DNA from: Streptosporangiaceae bacterium
Lineage (GTDB): Bacteria > Actinomycetota > Actinomycetes > Streptosporangiales > Streptosporangiaceae
Direction: 5' to 3'
DNA: 7,117 bases
Assembly (NCBI GenBank): GCA_030045295.1
Contig: JASIGD010000087.1
Span: 1-7,117 of the forward strand
The notes below the pieces were generated by a model that had not been told where the DNA came from, did no database searches, and worked only from the letters and a program-made list of their open reading frames with translations. A program made the translations under genes and the position numbers. Below, piece after piece: positions 1 to 5,312 of the stretch; the first letter of the stretch is position 1, and every line of letters starts with the position of its first letter.

Positions 1-1564
1 GGACCGGGCTGGCCCGGTCCGCGCTGGCGTGTTCGCCCGCGGTGGCCGGTGCCGCCTGCGGCTCGGCCCGGCCCGGGCGCACGAAGTCCTTACCGCGGAT
101 GAGCAGCAGGGCGCCCACCGCCCCGGCGAGCGCGAGAGCCCCGGTGACGAACAGCACGTCGTTGAGGCCGGCCGCGAAGCCCGACCTGATCGCCGCCGCC
201 ACCGGCCCGCGGGCGGCCGCAGGCAGGCTGGCGAGCAGCTTGCTCGTCTGGCCCTGCCGGACCATGGTGGCGATGCGCGGCGCGGAGGCTCCCACCGCCG
301 GCGCGTGGGCCAGGCTGCGCTCCATCGCGGAGGCGAAGATCGAGCCGAGGGCGGCGATGCCGGCCGCGATGCCGATCTGGCGGAACGTCGTGTTGACCCC
401 GGACGCCATGCCGGCCCGCTGCGGCGGGACCACGCCGATCGCGGTCGAGGCCAGCGGCGGGTTGACCAGGCCGGCGCCGAAGCCGGACACGATGAAGCCG
501 GGAATGAGATGCGTCCAGGCGCTGCTGCCGGACAGCCCGCCCATGATGATCAGGCCGATGCCCACCAGGACCAGGCCGGGCCCGATGAGCCAGCGGGCCG
601 GCACGCGCTCGCTGAACCGCCCGGCGATGGTCGCGGTGACGAACTGGGCGCCGCTGATGATGGCCAGCTGCAGACCCGCCTGCAGCGCCGAGTAACCGAG
701 GACGTCCTGCAGGTAGATGACCAGGTAAAGCAGCATCGCGTAAAGCGACCCGTTCATCGCGAACGCCGCGATCGACGCGCCCGCGAAGGTCGGCGTCCGC
801 AGCAGCGACAGGTCGAACATCGGGTACCTGACGCGCCTTTCCGCCGCGATGAACCCGGCCAGCGCGGCACCCGCGATCGCCAGGCAGATGATGACGCCCG
901 CATCCGACCACCTGGTCTCGCCCGCCCGGATCAGCCCGTAAACCAGGCTCACCAGCCCGGCGGTCAGCAGCGCGAAGCCCGCCCAGTCCGGCGGCGTGGG
1001 GTGCGGCGACTTCGATTCCTCTACTCGCCAGGCGGTCAGCGCCACGGCCAGGACACCGATCGGGACGTTGACCAAGAAGATGCCGCGCCAGCTCCAGTCG
1101 GTGGTGATCACGCCGCCGAGCACCGGGCCGAGCGCGGTGGACACACCCGTGATCGCACCCCACACCCCGAACGCAACGCCGCGATCGCGGCCCTGGAAGC
1201 TATGGCCGAGCAGCGCCAGCGACGTGGCGAACATGATCGCCCCGCCGACGCCCTGCCCGCACCGCGACAGGATCAGCATCAGCGGATCGGCGGCCAGGCC
1301 ACACAGCAGCGAGCCGAGCGTGAAGATGACCAGGCCGATCTGGAACAGGAGCTTCCGGCCGTAGCGGTCGGCCAGCGCGCCGGAGGTCAACAGCAGCGAG
1401 GCCAGGGTCAGGGCGTAGGCGTCGAGCACCCACTGCACGTCGCTGAAGCTGGCGTGCAGCCCGTTCTGGATCGCGGGCTGCGCCACTGTCACGATCGTCA
1501 CGTCCAGCAGCAGCATGAACGTCCCCATGCAGACCGCCAGCAGGGTCCACCACTTCTTATCCAT
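1..1564 (-). CDS. DHA2-family MFS multidrug exporter (EmrB/QacA type), 3' end cut by window edge
   Basis: Probable proton-driven efflux pump of the cytoplasmic membrane, exporting drugs or other small hydrophobic compounds. Reading the minus strand from ATG at 1564 gives 521 residues with no stop before base 1. Visible marks are a TM1 aspartate in LLLDVTIV (D21), MFS motif A GALADRYGRK (residues 62-71), SRCGQGVGGA (100-109), and an antiporter motif C (about 137-151, ending GPVLGG). Many further hydrophobic segments follow, fitting 14 TM helices. The last visible residues (after GKDFVRPG) are polar and rich in Ala/Pro, so the C-terminus is probably near, as expected for a family of about 480-530 residues. 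The start is supported by GGAGG at 1571-1575, six bases from the ATG. It is transcribed divergently from the AsnC-type regulator, its likely controller. The family call is firm; the substrate cannot be read from the sequence. TM1 reads TIVTVAQP where TIVNVALP is usual. Confidence 0.93.
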   Translation of the reverse strand, partial: MDKKWWTLLAVCMGTFMLLLDVTIVTVAQPAIQNGLHASFSDVQWVLDAYALTLASLLLTSGALADRYGRKLLFQIGLVIFTLGSLLCGLAADPLMLILSRCGQGVGGAIMFATSLALLGHSFQGRDRGVAFGVWGAITGVSTALGPVLGGVITTDWSWRGIFLVNVPIGVLAVALTAWRVEESKSPHPTPPDWAGFALLTAGLVSLVYGLIRAGETRWSDAGVIICLAIAGAALAGFIAAERRVRYPMFDLSLLRTPTFAGASIAAFAMNGSLYAMLLYLVIYLQDVLGYSALQAGLQLAIISGAQFVTATIAGRFSERVPARWLIGPGLVLVGIGLIIMGGLSGSSAWTHLIPGFIVSGFGAGLVNPPLASTAIGVVPPQRAGMASGVNTTFRQIGIAAGIAALGSIFASAMERSLAHAPAVGASAPRIATMVRQGQTSKLLASLPAAARGPVAAAIRSGFAAGLNDVLFVTGALALAGAVGALLLIRGKDFVRPGRAEPQAAPATAGEHASADRASPV

Positions 1565-1570
1565 TGATTT

Positions 1571-1575
1571 CCTCC
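1571..1575 (-). promoter_or_regulatory. Shine-Dalgarno site of the MFS exporter
   Basis: Read on the minus strand this is GGAGG followed by AAATCA and then ATG (1564-1562), a spacing of six bases. It is a near-ideal ribosome binding site and fixes the exporter start at 1564. Confidence 0.75.
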
Positions 1576-1647
1576 ACGCGCCGGCGCCGTCCCCAACGCC
1601 GTGTTTCATGCTGCCCGGGGTCAGTGCTGCTAATCCACAGTAGAACC

Positions 1648-1663
1648 ATATTGTGCCGAATAT
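1648..1663. promoter_or_regulatory. Candidate operator dyad between exporter and AsnC regulator
   Basis: The bases ATATT at 1648-1652 and AATAT at 1659-1663 form a perfect 5-bp inverted repeat around a GTGCCG spacer, inside a locally AT-rich stretch of otherwise GC-rich DNA. Lrp/AsnC proteins commonly bind short AT-rich dyads of about 15 bp next to their own gene. The site lies 24 bases before the regulator start and 84 bases before the exporter start, so one bound dimer could act on both promoters. That it is an operator is inference; I see no second copy. Confidence 0.4.
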
Positions 1664-1686
1664 CGACTCTAGATAGGCTAACTGGC

Positions 1687-2658
1687 GTGGAAGTCAGGAC
1701 ATTGGATGCGGTCGATCGGCAGATTGTTCACATTCTGACCGTCGAACCGAGGGCATCTTTCCGTACCCTCGCCGAGGTGACGGGGATCTCCGACCAGACC
1801 GCGGCCCGGCGTTACCGCAGGCTCAGCGAGACGGCGGGGCTGCGCGTGCTCGGCGTGCTGGACGGGTCCCGGCTGGGCTGGGTCGACTGGTTCGTCCGGC
1901 TGCAGACCACCCCGGGTAGCGCCGATTCGATCGCCGACGCGCTGGCCCGCCGGCCCGATACCCGCTGGGTCCGGCTCGCCTCGGGCGGGACCGAGGTCAT
2001 CTGCGTGCTCGAGGCGCGCACCCCGGAGCAGCGCGATGCCCTGTTCCTGCGCGGGCTCCCGGGCAGCCGCCGGATCGTGCAGATCTCCGCGCACTCGATC
2101 CTGCACGATTTCACTCCGGGGCCGTGGCAGGAAATCTGCCGTGCGCTGTCCGCCGCCCAGCTGGCTCTGTTGACCCGGGCGGGCGGCCTCACCCGCAAAG
2201 ACCGGTACCTGCGCACCCAGCTCACGTCCGAGGACGAGCCCCTCACGGCCGAGCTGGCCCGCGACGGCCGGGCCAGCAACGCCGCGCTCGCCGCCGCGAT
2301 CCACTGGCACGAATCGACGGTGCGGCGCCGGATCGACGAGCTCCGCCGGGCCGGCCTGCTGCGCTTCGAGGTCGACCTCGATAACAAGGTGCTCGGCATG
2401 AACGTCGACGTCATGCTGTGGCTCTCGGTCGAACCGGCCCGGCTCGACCAGGCCGGACGTGCCCTGGCCGCCCACCCGGAGATTCCGTTCGCCGCTGCGA
2501 CGACCGGACCGACCAACCTGGTCGCGACCGCCGTCTTCCGCGACACGCAGCACCTTTACGAGTACCTGACCACCCAGCTGGCCAGCCTGCCGGGAGTGAC
2601 CTCGGTGCAGACCGCGCCGGTTATCCGGACCGTCAAGCGCACCGGCGCGGTTCGCTAG
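1687..2658 (+). CDS. Double-length Lrp/AsnC family transcriptional regulator (tandem HTH-RAM)
   Basis: DNA-binding regulator of 323 residues, about twice the usual AsnC length because the HTH plus ligand-binding unit appears twice. The first HTH covers about residues 6-50 (TLAEVTGISDQTAARRYRRL), followed by a first RAM-like alpha/beta domain (about 65-140). The second HTH covers about 185-225 (ASNAALAAAIHWHESTVRRR), followed by a second RAM-like domain (about 240-315). I chose GTG 1687, which has AGATAGG (1671-1677) nine bases upstream and starts just before the first HTH helix. TTG 1702 is an alternative, and the frame stays open upstream to ATG 1564, but that extension has no domain content. 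The gene is divergent from the DHA2 exporter, so it probably controls it and itself in response to a small molecule such as an amino acid or drug. Family assignment is strong; ligand and regulon are inferred. Confidence 0.88.
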   Translation: MEVRTLDAVDRQIVHILTVEPRASFRTLAEVTGISDQTAARRYRRLSETAGLRVLGVLDGSRLGWVDWFVRLQTTPGSADSIADALARRPDTRWVRLASGGTEVICVLEARTPEQRDALFLRGLPGSRRIVQISAHSILHDFTPGPWQEICRALSAAQLALLTRAGGLTRKDRYLRTQLTSEDEPLTAELARDGRASNAALAAAIHWHESTVRRRIDELRRAGLLRFEVDLDNKVLGMNVDVMLWLSVEPARLDQAGRALAAHPEIPFAAATTGPTNLVATAVFRDTQHLYEYLTTQLASLPGVTSVQTAPVIRTVKRTGAVR

Positions 2659-2693
2659 CAGAGCTTGCCGGAATCGCTCGCGTAGCAGCCGCG
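2646..2693 (+). terminator. Candidate stem-loop at the end of the AsnC regulator gene
   Basis: Three paired blocks nest around the regulator's stop codon: CGCGG (2646-2650) with CCGCG (2689-2693), GCTA (2654-2657) with TAGC (2683-2686), and GAGC (2661-2664) with GCTC (2676-2679). Small internal loops separate them and the apical loop is 11 bases. No T-run follows, so it is not a canonical intrinsic terminator. T-poor stem-loops are common at gene ends in high-GC actinobacteria, and the position fits. An alternative pairing (CCGGC 2642-2646 with GCCGG 2667-2671) weakens the call. Confidence 0.3.
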
Positions 2694-2773
2694 GTGCCGG
2701 GCTGGACACGCCCTGGGATGTCCTTGCTGACCGGGAGGATCGCCCTTTAGTGTCGGCCCAGGGTGAGACAGCC

Positions 2774-3811
2774 ATGGACCAACCTGCCTACCTGCTGCAC
2801 CGGGGCGACGCGCTAGATGCCTACCAGCACTGGCCGGCGCCGACCGTGATCATTAGCGACGGTGCCTACGGGGTTCGCGGCTTCCATGGTGACACCGTAG
2901 GCACCGGCGGCCTCGCCGCATGGTACCGGCCTCACGTGCAAGCGTGGAGCCGGCGTGCGGCCCCCGCGACCACGCTGTGGTTCTGGAACACCGAAGTAGG
3001 CTGGGCGACCGTCCATCCGCAGATCGTCGCGTCGGGGTGGGAGTACGTTCAGGTGATCACCTGGGACAAGGGTGTCGCCCACATCGCCGGGAATATCAAC
3101 GGCAAGACCATCCGCAGGTTCCCCGTGGTGACCGAGGTGTGCGTCCTTTACCAGCGCCGCTTTGAGGTCTGCGGCGTGGATGGCCCGATGCCTGTCCAGC
3201 GGTGGCTGCGCCGCGAGTGGCAGCGGGCCGGGCTCCCGCTGGCCAGGGCTAACCAAGCGTGCGGGGTCAGGAATGCTGCCACTCGCAAGTACCTGACCCA
3301 GGACTGGCTGTGGTACTGGCCGCCGGGGGAGATGATGGAGCGGCTGAGCGCGTACGCGAACGAGCACGGCAAGGCGTCCGGCTGGCCCTACTACTCGCTC
3401 GACGGGTGCACCGCCGTGACCGCCAAGCAGTGGGATGCCCTGCGCTACAAGTGGCACCACGCGCACGCGCTGACGAACGTCTGGCAACTGGCCCCGCTGC
3501 ATGGCGTGGAGCGGGTCAAGGGCACGATGCGGCGGGCCGCGCCCCGGGTTTACAACCCGGGCAGCCTGTCTGCTGCCCACCTGAACCAGAAGCCGCTGGA
3601 GTTTATGCACCGCATCCTCAGCGCGGTCACCGACCCGGGCGACGTCGTATGGGAACCGTTCGGCGGCCTCGCCTCGGCCGCGGTCGCCGCCGTGCAGGCA
3701 GGGCGGTTCCCGTGCGTGGCGGAGATCGACCACGACTTCGCTGAGATCGCGGCGCAGCGCCTTGACGACGCCCTTGCCGGACGGGACCCAGAAGGCGAGG
3801 AAACGGCGTAA
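2774..3811 (+). CDS. Solitary beta-class DNA amino-methyltransferase (N6-adenine or N4-cytosine) with DGAY motif
   Basis: S-adenosylmethionine-dependent DNA methyltransferase, 345 residues. The motif order is catalytic motif IV first (SDGAYG, DGAY at 29-32), then conserved ATTLWFWNTEVGW and WDKG (97-100). Late in the protein come motif X HLNQKPLE (NQKP at 271-274) and the SAM-binding motif I WEPFGG (about 293-298). This permuted order defines the beta class. Residues about 139-205 (LRREWQRAGLPLARANQACG and on through the LWYWPPGEMM stretch) look like a helical DNA-recognition insert. DGAY replaces the usual DPPY/SPPY but keeps Asp and Tyr. I chose ATG 2774, preceded by AGGGTGAG (2760-2767) six bases away. 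GTG 2750, with GGGAGG 2733-2738, would add eight residues. No endonuclease gene adjoins it, and its G+C (60-68% in three sampled 60-base blocks) is below its neighbours', suggesting transfer. The base methylated and target site are unknown. Confidence 0.85.
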   Translation: MDQPAYLLHRGDALDAYQHWPAPTVIISDGAYGVRGFHGDTVGTGGLAAWYRPHVQAWSRRAAPATTLWFWNTEVGWATVHPQIVASGWEYVQVITWDKGVAHIAGNINGKTIRRFPVVTEVCVLYQRRFEVCGVDGPMPVQRWLRREWQRAGLPLARANQACGVRNAATRKYLTQDWLWYWPPGEMMERLSAYANEHGKASGWPYYSLDGCTAVTAKQWDALRYKWHHAHALTNVWQLAPLHGVERVKGTMRRAAPRVYNPGSLSAAHLNQKPLEFMHRILSAVTDPGDVVWEPFGGLASAAVAAVQAGRFPCVAEIDHDFAEIAAQRLDDALAGRDPEGEETA

Positions 3812-3821
3812 CCACGCTTCC
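3799..3821. terminator. Weak stem-loop between convergent genes
   Basis: GGAA (3799-3802) pairs with TTCC (3818-3821) and GCGT (3806-3809) pairs with ACGC (3814-3817) around an AACC loop, with a three-base bulge on the left arm. It spans the methyltransferase stop codon and sits just before the end of the convergent HAD gene (22-base gap). There it could end transcription from either side. There is no T-run on either strand, so the call rests only on position and a modest stem. Confidence 0.22.
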
Positions 3822-3833
3822 TGGCCCTCCCGG

Positions 3834-4523
3834 TCACGCGTTCCAGCTGTCCAGGTGACCAAGAAGCTCGGCCAGCCGCGAGATGACCGCATCGGGCTCG
3901 GCGCCGGAGAACGCCGGCACGTCGGAGTTCGGGATGAGAACGGCCCGCATGCCCGCGTGCTTCGCGCCGTGCACATCGTCATACGGCCTGTCGCCGACGA
4001 ATACGCAGCTGGCCGGATCGATCACCCCGATCGCTCGCATGGCCGCCCGGAACGCCTCCGGGTGCGGCTTGACCCACGGGATCTCGCTGGTATAGACCGC
4101 CCCGTCAATCAGGTCGAAGATCTCGTCCCTGACGAAAATCTGCTCGTGCGCCCGGCGCGGCCACATGGTGTTGGACAGCACGCCCACCTTCATCCCGCGG
4201 CGCCGAAGTTCCAGCAGCAGCGGCCGCGCGGCCGGGTCGGTGACGGTGTGCGGGTCCCACGCCTCGAAGTAGCTGGCCAGAAAGTCGGCCGACGCGGCGA
4301 CGCCGGCCCGCGCGAAGACGGTGTCCAGCGTCGAGCTCTGCTGCGTGCTCTCGGCCAGCCGCCATAGCTCAGCCTCCGCGGTGCGGGCCGCGGCGGCCAC
4401 GGTGGCCACGTCGGCGGCGGGGTAGTGCCGCGCGCACACGCTGAGCCACAGTTCATCGTGGTCAATGGCGTGCCATGGGGTGAGCGTCCCGCCCCAGTCG
4501 AAGATCACCGCGCTCACCGCCAT
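3834..4523 (-). CDS. HAD-superfamily hydrolase with DWGGT motif I
   Basis: Cytoplasmic HAD-like hydrolase of 229 residues, probably acting on a phosphorylated small molecule. All four HAD motifs are visible. Motif I is FDWGGTLT with nucleophile D9, and motif II is VLSNT with S117. Motif III is WVKPHP with K152, and motif IV is VFVGDRPYDD with D178 and D182/D183. The helical insert between motifs I and II (about 20-100) fits a type-I cap, as in subfamily IA. The second motif-I Asp, the usual acid/base of phosphatases, is Gly (DWGGT). Phosphonatase (DWAGT) and P-type ATPases (DKTGT) also lack it, so the chemistry is uncertain. I chose ATG 4523, which puts motif I at the normal distance from the N-terminus and has a weak AGGA upstream. 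ATG 4613 would add 30 low-complexity residues. It is convergent with the methyltransferase and divergent from the winged-helix gene. Substrate unknown. Confidence 0.85.
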   Translation of the reverse strand: MAVSAVIFDWGGTLTPWHAIDHDELWLSVCARHYPAADVATVAAAARTAEAELWRLAESTQQSSTLDTVFARAGVAASADFLASYFEAWDPHTVTDPAARPLLLELRRRGMKVGVLSNTMWPRRAHEQIFVRDEIFDLIDGAVYTSEIPWVKPHPEAFRAAMRAIGVIDPASCVFVGDRPYDDVHGAKHAGMRAVLIPNSDVPAFSGAEPDAVISRLAELLGHLDSWNA

Positions 4524-4605
4524 GACCGGAATCCTATGCAGGCCGGCGGGGCCGGCGGGCACGCGGCTGGACCTGGCGTCGTCCTGCCGCCGCCCGCGCG
4601 CCTTT

Positions 4606-4639
4606 GTTGACAAAAACGACCTTTTAACTCAACTATAAG
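4606..4639 (+). promoter_or_regulatory. AT-rich promoter-like dyad upstream of the winged-helix gene
   Basis: A sharp AT-rich island stands out here from GC-rich flanks. It contains a perfect -35-like TTGACA (4607-4612) and a -10-like TATAAG (4634-4639), but the spacer is 21 bases rather than about 17. The same stretch is a dyad: GTTGA (4606-4610) mirrors TCAAC (4629-4633), and AAAA mirrors TTTT inside it around a short GC-containing centre. It could be promoter plus operator for the plus-strand regulator, or a shared control region with the divergent HAD gene. If the -10 is right, transcription would start at or just after GTG 4643, implying a leaderless message or a later start codon. Confidence 0.4.
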
Positions 4640-4642
4640 ACG

Positions 4643-5119
4643 GTGCCCCTTGCAGACGTCGCGACCGGCCGCGATGCGACCTTGCTCGCGGTAGTGCCGA
4701 TACCGGGCACGCGGACCTCGCTCGCCATCGTCGGCTACGTGATCTCCGCGTCAGGAACCCCGGATCGAGCGCCCGCGGCCGGTCAGCCCGGCGCGCGCGC
4801 GAAGACCGGCTCCGGCTTGATTATCGACCAAGCGCAGCGCCGCGTCTGGGCCGACGGCGGCGAGATCACGCTGACCTTCCAGGAGTTCGAGCTGCTCGCC
4901 TTCCTCAGTTCGCACCCGGCCACGGTGTTCAGCCGCGCGGATCTTGTCCGGCGCGCCTGGCAGCGTGCCTCGTCACCGGGCAGCCGGAACATCGCCCGGG
5001 ACAGCCGCACCATCGACGTGCACGTCAGTCGGCTCCGGCGCAAGCTCGGCCCGGTGTACGGCCAGTGCCTGGTCACCGAGTACCGCACCGGGTATCAGTT
5101 CCGTCCGCTGGCCGCTTGA
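4643..5119 (+). CDS. Standalone OmpR/PhoB-type winged-helix DNA-binding protein
   Basis: Probable transcription regulator of 158 residues. The C-terminal part, about residues 58-156, is an OmpR/PhoB effector domain: ITLTFQEFELLAFLSSHPAT followed by VFSRADLVRRAW, then the recognition helix SRTIDVHVSRLRRKLG and the wing hairpin ending TEYRTGYQFRPL. There is no receiver domain. The N-terminal 57 residues begin with a hydrophobic stretch (about 13-35: LLAVVPIPGTRTSLAIVGYV) and continue into a Pro/Ala/Gly linker; I do not recognise this part. It is too short and polar-interrupted to call a membrane helix with confidence. GTG 4643 has no clear ribosome binding site; GTG 4694 or TTG 4682 are alternatives, or the message may be leaderless. 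It lies between the HAD gene (divergent) and the rib operon (same strand, 32 bases before that operon's -10). Control of either neighbour is plausible but unproven. Confidence 0.85.
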   Translation: MPLADVATGRDATLLAVVPIPGTRTSLAIVGYVISASGTPDRAPAAGQPGARAKTGSGLIIDQAQRRVWADGGEITLTFQEFELLAFLSSHPATVFSRADLVRRAWQRASSPGSRNIARDSRTIDVHVSRLRRKLGPVYGQCLVTEYRTGYQFRPLAA

Positions 5120-5150
5120 CCCAGCGGAATACCTCATGTGGCACACTGGC

Positions 5151-5156
5151 TATACA
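5151..5156 (+). promoter_or_regulatory. Probable -10 element of the riboflavin operon promoter
   Basis: TATACA matches four of six bases of the -10 consensus and sits six bases ahead of the first base of the riboswitch P1 stem (5162). Transcription starting there would produce the aptamer with almost no 5' extension, which is the usual arrangement. No convincing -35 hexamer appears 16-18 bases upstream. GGAAT at 5126-5130 hints at an ECF-type -35, but the matching -10 is not clear. Confidence 0.45.
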
Positions 5157-5161
5157 AGACA

Positions 5162-5288
5162 GCGTGCTCCGGGGTCGGTGAAACTCCGAACCGGCGGTGA
5201 AAGTCCGCGACCCGTCCGCCGCCAGCGGCCGGCTGACCCGGTGAAATTCCGGAACCGACGGTAAAAGTCCGGATGGGAGGCAGCACGC
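5162..5288 (+). ncRNA. FMN riboswitch (RFN element) controlling ribE-ribBA
   Basis: Cis-acting RNA that binds FMN and lowers expression of the riboflavin genes when FMN is plentiful. The closing P1 stem is a perfect 7-bp pair, GCGTGCT (5162-5168) with AGCACGC (5282-5288). In between, the conserved RFN blocks occur in order. The 5' part has CTCCGGGG, GGTGAAACTCC, then ACCGGCGGTGAAAGTCCGCG. A variable GC-rich arm follows (about 5211-5238), and then GGTGAAATTCCGGAACCGAC and GGTAAAAGTCCGGATGGGAG. The two copies of the GGTGAAA and AGTCCG signatures are diagnostic of this class. It lies 97 bases before ribE, the expected target. Identification rests on direct match to the well-known consensus. Confidence 0.96.
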
Positions 5289-5290
5289 AC

Positions 5291-5312
5291 GCGGCCGGCC
5301 GGTGCCGGCCGC
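5291..5312 (+). promoter_or_regulatory. GC-only hairpin in the riboswitch expression platform
   Basis: GCGGCCGGC (5291-5299) and GCCGGCCGC (5304-5312) form a perfect 9-bp stem with a CGGT loop, three bases after the FMN aptamer. No T-run follows, so it is not a textbook intrinsic terminator. It may act as a U-less terminator, a pausing hairpin, or a spacer in a translation-level switch. Downstream, CCGCGC (5334-5339, also 5309-5314) can pair with GCGCGG (5380-5385), which directly abuts the ribE start codon and could hide it. That pairing is inference. Confidence 0.5.

Noticed and set aside
1..20. Perfect 8-bp hairpin (GGACCGGG with CCCGGTCC, loop CTGG) at the left edge
   Set aside because: It lies within the still-open exporter frame at the window edge. 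Without the following sequence it cannot be called a terminator.
29..1567. Long plus-strand open frame opposite the MFS exporter
   Set aside because: Its translation is Arg/Gly/Gln/Asp-rich low-complexity sequence with no domain, typical of the antisense frame of a GC-rich gene. The minus strand carries clear MFS motifs.
2659..2773. Possible attachment site, tRNA remnant or small gene between the AsnC gene and the methyltransferase
   Set aside because: I found no tRNA-like fold, no repeated flank at the far side of the methyltransferase near 3811-3834, and no coding frame with recognisable content.
1678..2775. Long minus-strand open frame opposite the AsnC regulator
   Set aside because: No recognisable domain and Arg/Gly/Pro-rich. 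The plus strand encodes an obvious tandem HTH-RAM protein.
2813..3982. Long minus-strand open frame opposite the methyltransferase
   Set aside because: Low-complexity translation without motifs. It also runs into the end of the HAD gene in another frame.
4524..4613. Possible 30-residue N-terminal extension of the HAD protein (ATG 4613)
   Set aside because: The extra residues are Arg/Gly/Pro-rich and would start inside the AT-rich dyad. ATG 4523 places motif I at the normal position.
5112..5127. Short stem CCGCT/AGCGG around the winged-helix stop codon
   Set aside because: Only 5 bp with a 6-base loop and no T-run, common by chance in GC-rich DNA and too weak to call a terminator.
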